From contig NZ_LADU01000005.1 of the NCBI RefSeq assembly GCF_000961795.1, forward strand, positions 1 to 64,000: 64,000 nucleotides of DNA, given 5' to 3'. The notes under the pieces are model-generated. The model searched no databases. It was given only the letters and a program-made list of their open reading frames with translations, and was not told the DNA's origin. A program made the translations under genes and the position numbers. How positions within the stretch are numbered: the first letter of the stretch is position 1; the number at the start of each line of letters is the position of its first letter. Shown here one piece after another: positions 60,522-64,000 of the stretch. The stretch is from Hyphomonas sp. BRH_c22 (GTDB taxonomy: Bacteria; Pseudomonadota; Alphaproteobacteria; Caulobacterales; Hyphomonadaceae).

Positions 60522-61085
60522 ATGACAAAGCTAAAATCCATCTGCGTCTATTGCGGTGCGTCTGATGCCGTCAGCCCCGGCTATATTGCGCTCGCCGAGG
60601 AGCTTGGCCGTGAACTGGCCAGGCAGGGTATCCGGCTCGTTTATGGCGGCGGCGGTGTAGGCCTGATGGGTGCCTGCGCCCGCGCGGCGCATCAATCGGC
60701 CGGCGACGTTCTGGGGATCATGCCCCGCTTCCTGCTCCAGAAGGAGCGGATCTTCGAAGATGTCGAACATCGCATCGTCGAGGACATGCACACACGCAAG
60801 CAGATGATGTTCGACGAATCGGACGCGTTTATCGTGCTGCCGGGCGGGATTGGCACGCTTGAAGAGGCCGTAGAGATCCTGTCCTGGGCGCGCCTTGGCC
60901 TTCACGCCAAGCCTATGGCGTTCCTGGATGAAGACGGGTTCTGGGAACCCTTCTTCGACCTGATGGAAAAGATCATCGATGGCGGCTTCACGCCGGAGAG
61001 TTTCCGGTCGCTGCTCGTGCATTCTGACTCGTCGCAGACAGCGATCCAGGCGCTGAGCGACCGGATGATCGTGCTCGATATCTAG
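60522..61085 (+). CDS. LOG family nucleoside-monophosphate phosphoribohydrolase
   Basis: 187 residues. The LOG signatures GGGGVGLMGACARAA near residue 43, MHTRKQMMFDESDAFIVLPG and PGGIGTLEEAVEILSW (PGGxGTxxE, residues 107-115) are complete. Such enzymes cut nucleoside monophosphates such as AMP or cytokinin riboside phosphates into base and ribose phosphate. The cellular purpose in bacteria is not settled. Its stop overlaps the secF stop on the opposite strand by 4 bases. Confidence 0.92.
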   Translation: MTKLKSICVYCGASDAVSPGYIALAEELGRELARQGIRLVYGGGGVGLMGACARAAHQSAGDVLGIMPRFLLQKERIFEDVEHRIVEDMHTRKQMMFDESDAFIVLPGGIGTLEEAVEILSWARLGLHAKPMAFLDEDGFWEPFFDLMEKIIDGGFTPESFRSLLVHSDSSQTAIQALSDRMIVLDI

Positions 61086-62071
61086 CGAACGCCCTGGAAG
61101 CCGGTCACATCCTCGGCCGGTTTCTTGTTCAGGTCCATGCCGAGCGACAGCACGATCGAGGATGCAATGAAGATCGACGAATAGGTACCGATACCGATAC
61201 CCCAGATCAGCGCGAAGCTCATGCCGCGCAGGACGGGACCGCCGAGGAAGAAGATTGCGAACAGAGCCAGCAGTGTCGTGCCGGATGTCAGCAGGGTGCG
61301 CGAAAGCGTCAGGTTGAGCGACTGGTTGATCACCTGGCGGTCGGCCATCTTCTTGTACTTGCGGCGTTCTTCCCGCACGCGGTCGAATACGACGACCGTG
61401 TCGTTCATGGAGTAACCAATGATCGTCAGGAGCGCGGCGATGGTCGTCAGGTTGAACTCGAGCTGCAGCAGCGAGAAGACGCCGAGCGTGATGATCACGT
61501 CATGGGCGAGAGCCGCGACAGCGCCGACCGAGAACTGCCATTCGAAGCGCAGCCAGATGTAGGCGAGCATCAGCACAAGCGCAGAAACGAGTGCCATGAT
61601 GCCGGAGCGGAACAGTTCACCTGACACTTTCGGACCGACAGAATCATCGCGCAGGAAATCCTCGTCCGCGAGGCCAAGCTTCTCCTTAAGCGTGCTGGCG
61701 ACGATTTCATTGGTCAGTTGCTGCGCCCGCTCTGCCTGCAATTCAGGTGCGAGGGTCGCAAATTCCTCACCCAGCAGCGACGGATCGGCTGCGCCAAACT
61801 TCACGACGACGATCGACCGCGCATCGGTTCCGACGGCGCTGTTCACTTCGGCAGGGAACGGCATCGCGGCCCGAATCGATTCCACAGACAGGGTCTCGGT
61901 CTGCTGCAGTTCCATGACGGTGCCACCGGCGAAATCGACGCCTAGATTCAGGCCCCGCGTCGACAGGAGGAAGATCGAGGCGGTTATCAGGAGCACGGAC
62001 AGGATGGCGCCGCCAAGGCGCAGGCCCATGAAATTGAGCTTGGTGTCTTCAGGCCAGTATCTGAGCAACAT
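61082..62071 (-). CDS. secF: Protein translocase subunit SecF
   Basis: 329 residues, six membrane segments. The first is followed by GLNLGVDFAGGTVMELQQ, the periplasmic P1 head spans about residues 40-150, and the C-terminal core has SVGPKVSGELFRSGIMAL, TIIGYSMNDTVVVFDRVRE and the late segments. With SecD it uses the proton gradient to help pull proteins through SecYEG. It lies 18 bases after secD. Confidence 0.97.
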   Translation of the reverse strand: MLLRYWPEDTKLNFMGLRLGGAILSVLLITASIFLLSTRGLNLGVDFAGGTVMELQQTETLSVESIRAAMPFPAEVNSAVGTDARSIVVVKFGAADPSLLGEEFATLAPELQAERAQQLTNEIVASTLKEKLGLADEDFLRDDSVGPKVSGELFRSGIMALVSALVLMLAYIWLRFEWQFSVGAVAALAHDVIITLGVFSLLQLEFNLTTIAALLTIIGYSMNDTVVVFDRVREERRKYKKMADRQVINQSLNLTLSRTLLTSGTTLLALFAIFFLGGPVLRGMSFALIWGIGIGTYSSIFIASSIVLSLGMDLNKKPAEDVTGFQGVR

Positions 62072-62089
62072 GGTTTCTCTCCTGTCGGC

Positions 62090-63697
62090 CTAAAGCACGA
62101 ATTTTTTGGGTTTGAAGCCCTTGAGCCACGAAACTGTGAACCAGCGGGTCAGCACGAATGCCGTGAACACCGAGGTGATGATGCCGATGGCAAGCGTGAC
62201 GGCGAAACCCTTCACCGGGCCGGAACCCAGCAGGTAAAGGATCGCGGCGGCAATGAATGTCGTGATGTTGGCATCCAGAATGGTCGACAGGGCCCGCTCG
62301 TAACCCGCCTGAACGGCGGTCAGCGGCGAACGCCCGGCGCGTTGTTCTTCCCGGATGCGCTCGAACACCAGCACGTTGGCGTCCACCGCCATACCAATGG
62401 TGAGGATAATGCCTGCGATGCCCGGCAGCGTCAGCGTGGCGCCGAGGCCAGACAGTGCTCCGACAATCAGGATGATATTGGCGGCAAGTGAACCGACCGC
62501 AAAGAAGCCCATCAGGCCATAGGCCAGGATCATGAAGGCCGCGACGAGTGCAAGGCCGATCAGCGAGGCGCGGACACCGGCACGGATCGAATCCTGCCCC
62601 AGCGTGGCGCTGACCGTGCGCTGGTCGAGGAACTGGACCTTGGCCGGCATTTCGCCCGCCTCGATGATGGCCGCGAGATCCTGTGCTTCCTCAATCGAGA
62701 AATCGCCGGTGATCCGCACGCTGCCGCCCGGGATGGGCTCGTTGATACGCGGCGCGGACATGATCGTGTCATCGAGGACGATGGCGAACAGCTTGCCGGA
62801 ATTGTTGCGGGTGGTCTGGAAGAACTTGGCCGCACCATTGCCATTGAGGCGGAAATTGATCTGGGGGCGGTTACCGTCATCATAGCCCTGGCTGGCCGTG
62901 GCGATATCTGCGCCTGTCACTTCCGGAATGTTGCGCACGAGGAGCGGACCAGTTTCAGGCCCCGACAGCAGGCGATAGCCGGGCTTCACGACGCCTTTTT
63001 CGGCGGCGGCAATAGCCGACGGGCTGCTTTCGACAAGGTTGAACGTCATCTTGCCGTCGCGGCTGAGCAGGCTTTTCAGGCGGGTCGCGTCCGGCTCGCC
63101 GGGCGCTTCCAGGATGATGCGGCTGTTGCCTTGCGGCGTGATCGAAATCTCACTGACGCCTTCCGGGTCAACGCGGCGGCGCACGATGGTCATCGTCTTG
63201 GCCAGCGCATCCTTCATCAGCGTTTCTTCCGATGACCCCGGCACGGTGACGGTGATGAGCGCAGGGCCGGCCGCCTCGATCTCATAGGTCTTCGCCCCGC
63301 CAATGGCGCCTTCGACGCTGCCATTCAGTTTGCGGATGCGAGTGAGCGCCTCGTCCACAGGAAAGCTGCCATCGGCGCCAGGCCGGGTCAGGCTCACATT
63401 CAGGACGCGTCCGTCGACTTCCGACAGGTGCCCGATCAGCGGCTGTCCATCGCGATTGCCCAGAGCGTTTCGAATGTCGATCGCGAACACTTCGAGCCGG
63501 TTGGCAACGACTTCGTCGGGATTGATCTCCATCATCAGGTAGACGCCGCCCTGAAGGTCAAGGCCGAGATTGACGCCCTGCTTGGGAACCCCGGCCGGCG
63601 CGCCGGACATGTTCACGACATTGGGAAGGGCCATCATCACCCCCCACAACAAGATGCCGACGATCAGGCTGACCTTCCAGACGGGAAACTGTAGCAT
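62090..63697 (-). CDS. secD: Protein translocase subunit SecD
   Basis: 535 residues. The N-terminal membrane segment is followed by QGVNLGLDLQGGVYLMMEI, a large periplasmic domain (to about residue 330, with RRRVDPEGVSEISITPQG), and five membrane segments containing GMAVDANVLVFERIREE and AGYERALSTILDANITT. It acts with SecF and the YajC-YidC module. Second gene of yajC-secD-secF. Confidence 0.97.
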   Translation of the reverse strand: MLQFPVWKVSLIVGILLWGVMMALPNVVNMSGAPAGVPKQGVNLGLDLQGGVYLMMEINPDEVVANRLEVFAIDIRNALGNRDGQPLIGHLSEVDGRVLNVSLTRPGADGSFPVDEALTRIRKLNGSVEGAIGGAKTYEIEAAGPALITVTVPGSSEETLMKDALAKTMTIVRRRVDPEGVSEISITPQGNSRIILEAPGEPDATRLKSLLSRDGKMTFNLVESSPSAIAAAEKGVVKPGYRLLSGPETGPLLVRNIPEVTGADIATASQGYDDGNRPQINFRLNGNGAAKFFQTTRNNSGKLFAIVLDDTIMSAPRINEPIPGGSVRITGDFSIEEAQDLAAIIEAGEMPAKVQFLDQRTVSATLGQDSIRAGVRASLIGLALVAAFMILAYGLMGFFAVGSLAANIILIVGALSGLGATLTLPGIAGIILTIGMAVDANVLVFERIREEQRAGRSPLTAVQAGYERALSTILDANITTFIAAAILYLLGSGPVKGFAVTLAIGIITSVFTAFVLTRWFTVSWLKGFKPKKFVL

Positions 63698-63737
63698 GTA
63701 TTAGTCCTTGGACGGGAGAATGGCCGGAACGGCGAGC

Positions 63738-64000
63738 CTAGTCGTTGGCGGCGACCGGTTCGGTCTTCCCGCGCACTTCGACAATCATGGCCTTGATCAC
63801 GCGAACGCGCACATTTTCCGCCAGTTCGACGGTCACTTCGGTTTCGCCAACCTTGGAGACCTTGCCGATCAGTCCGCCGGACGTGACGACATTGTCGCCG
63901 CGCTTGACGGCTTCGATCATGGCGCGGTGCTTCTTGGCGCGCTGCTGCTGGGGGCGGATCAGCAGGAAGTAGAAAATCAGGATCAGCGGCAGGAAGAACA
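63738..64000 (-). CDS. yajC: Preprotein translocase subunit YajC (5' end outside window)
   Basis: The frame is open to the right edge. The visible 87 residues begin in the single membrane segment (FFLPLILIFYFLLIRPQQQ) and continue with RAKKHRAMIEAVKRGDNVVTSGGLIGKV, the YajC hallmark. The ATG at 63920 is internal. YajC binds SecDF and YidC in the inner membrane. First gene of the secDF operon; promoter and start are beyond the window. Confidence 0.96.
   Translation of the reverse strand, partial: FFLPLILIFYFLLIRPQQQRAKKHRAMIEAVKRGDNVVTSGGLIGKVSKVGETEVTVELAENVRVRVIKAMIVEVRGKTEPVAAND

Overview
This window looks like the chromosome of a GC-rich alphaproteobacterium, most likely a Hyphomonadaceae/Hyphomonas-type marine bacterium. 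That placement is inferred from gene content: CIRCE-controlled groESL, a doubled cold-shock protein, a class I PHA synthase, a short-Q-loop bd oxidase with a DUF2474 subunit, type-2 heme A synthase, DUF2842, TonB-dependent uptake and an exopolysaccharide locus. No rRNA, CRISPR array, transposase or integrase was seen. The only structural RNA found is one tRNA-Glu.

Layout. 1-2.0 kb: the 3' end of an RDD membrane protein and a DUF3137 membrane protein. 2.0-4.2 kb: groES-groEL behind a heat-shock-like promoter and a CIRCE operator. 4.2-8.5 kb: a probable phosphate-starvation module, made of a Pho-box-like site, a TonB-dependent receptor with a strong terminator, and a Tat-exported PhoD phosphatase. 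8.7-16.2 kb: the most unusual part, a head-to-tail array of small single-pass membrane proteins joined by ATGA stop/start overlaps. Eight full-length members and one truncated member share a near-identical N-terminal anchor, while their exported domains have diverged. Two genes of a second single-pass family are interleaved, and a decayed start of one more member lies at the 3' end. 16.3-18.5 kb: a secreted M20 peptidase and a secreted protein behind a BlaI/CopY-type operator. 18.5-25.5 kb: acyl-CoA metabolism (acyl-CoA dehydrogenase, HSD10-like SDR, acyl-CoA synthetase, CaiB-type CoA transferase, VOC protein, alpha/beta hydrolase), which reads as a catabolic cluster for an unknown carboxylic acid. 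25.5-32.2 kb, minus strand: a secreted HExxH protein, the cyanide-insensitive-type bd oxidase (cydA, cydB, DUF2474), a hotdog thioesterase, DUF192 and a double cold-shock protein.

32.8-44.9 kb: a surface-polysaccharide locus. It has two GT2 glycosyltransferases, a 1113-residue GT2-deacetylase-GT2 protein, an ABC exporter, a galE-like epimerase, two small membrane proteins, a PAPS-type sulfotransferase and an arylsulfotransferase-like protein. The gene order suggests that a sugar polymer or glycolipid is assembled, exported and sulfated. 45.1-51.4 kb, minus strand: tRNA-Glu, recJ, glpX, hom, an alaC-like aminotransferase and a lipoprotein. 51.4-57.6 kb: phaC, argC, rpsI/rplM with a promoter embedded in the divergent lipoprotein gene, ctaA, and DUF2842. 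57.6-64 kb: a phosphatidylserine-decarboxylase-like protein that lacks its catalytic signatures, an Atm1-type ABC exporter, a LOG-family nucleosidase, and the secF/secD/yajC operon, which runs off the right edge.

All functions are read from sequence patterns and remembered family features. No database search was possible. The best candidate for an undescribed system is the 8.7-16.2 kb array.
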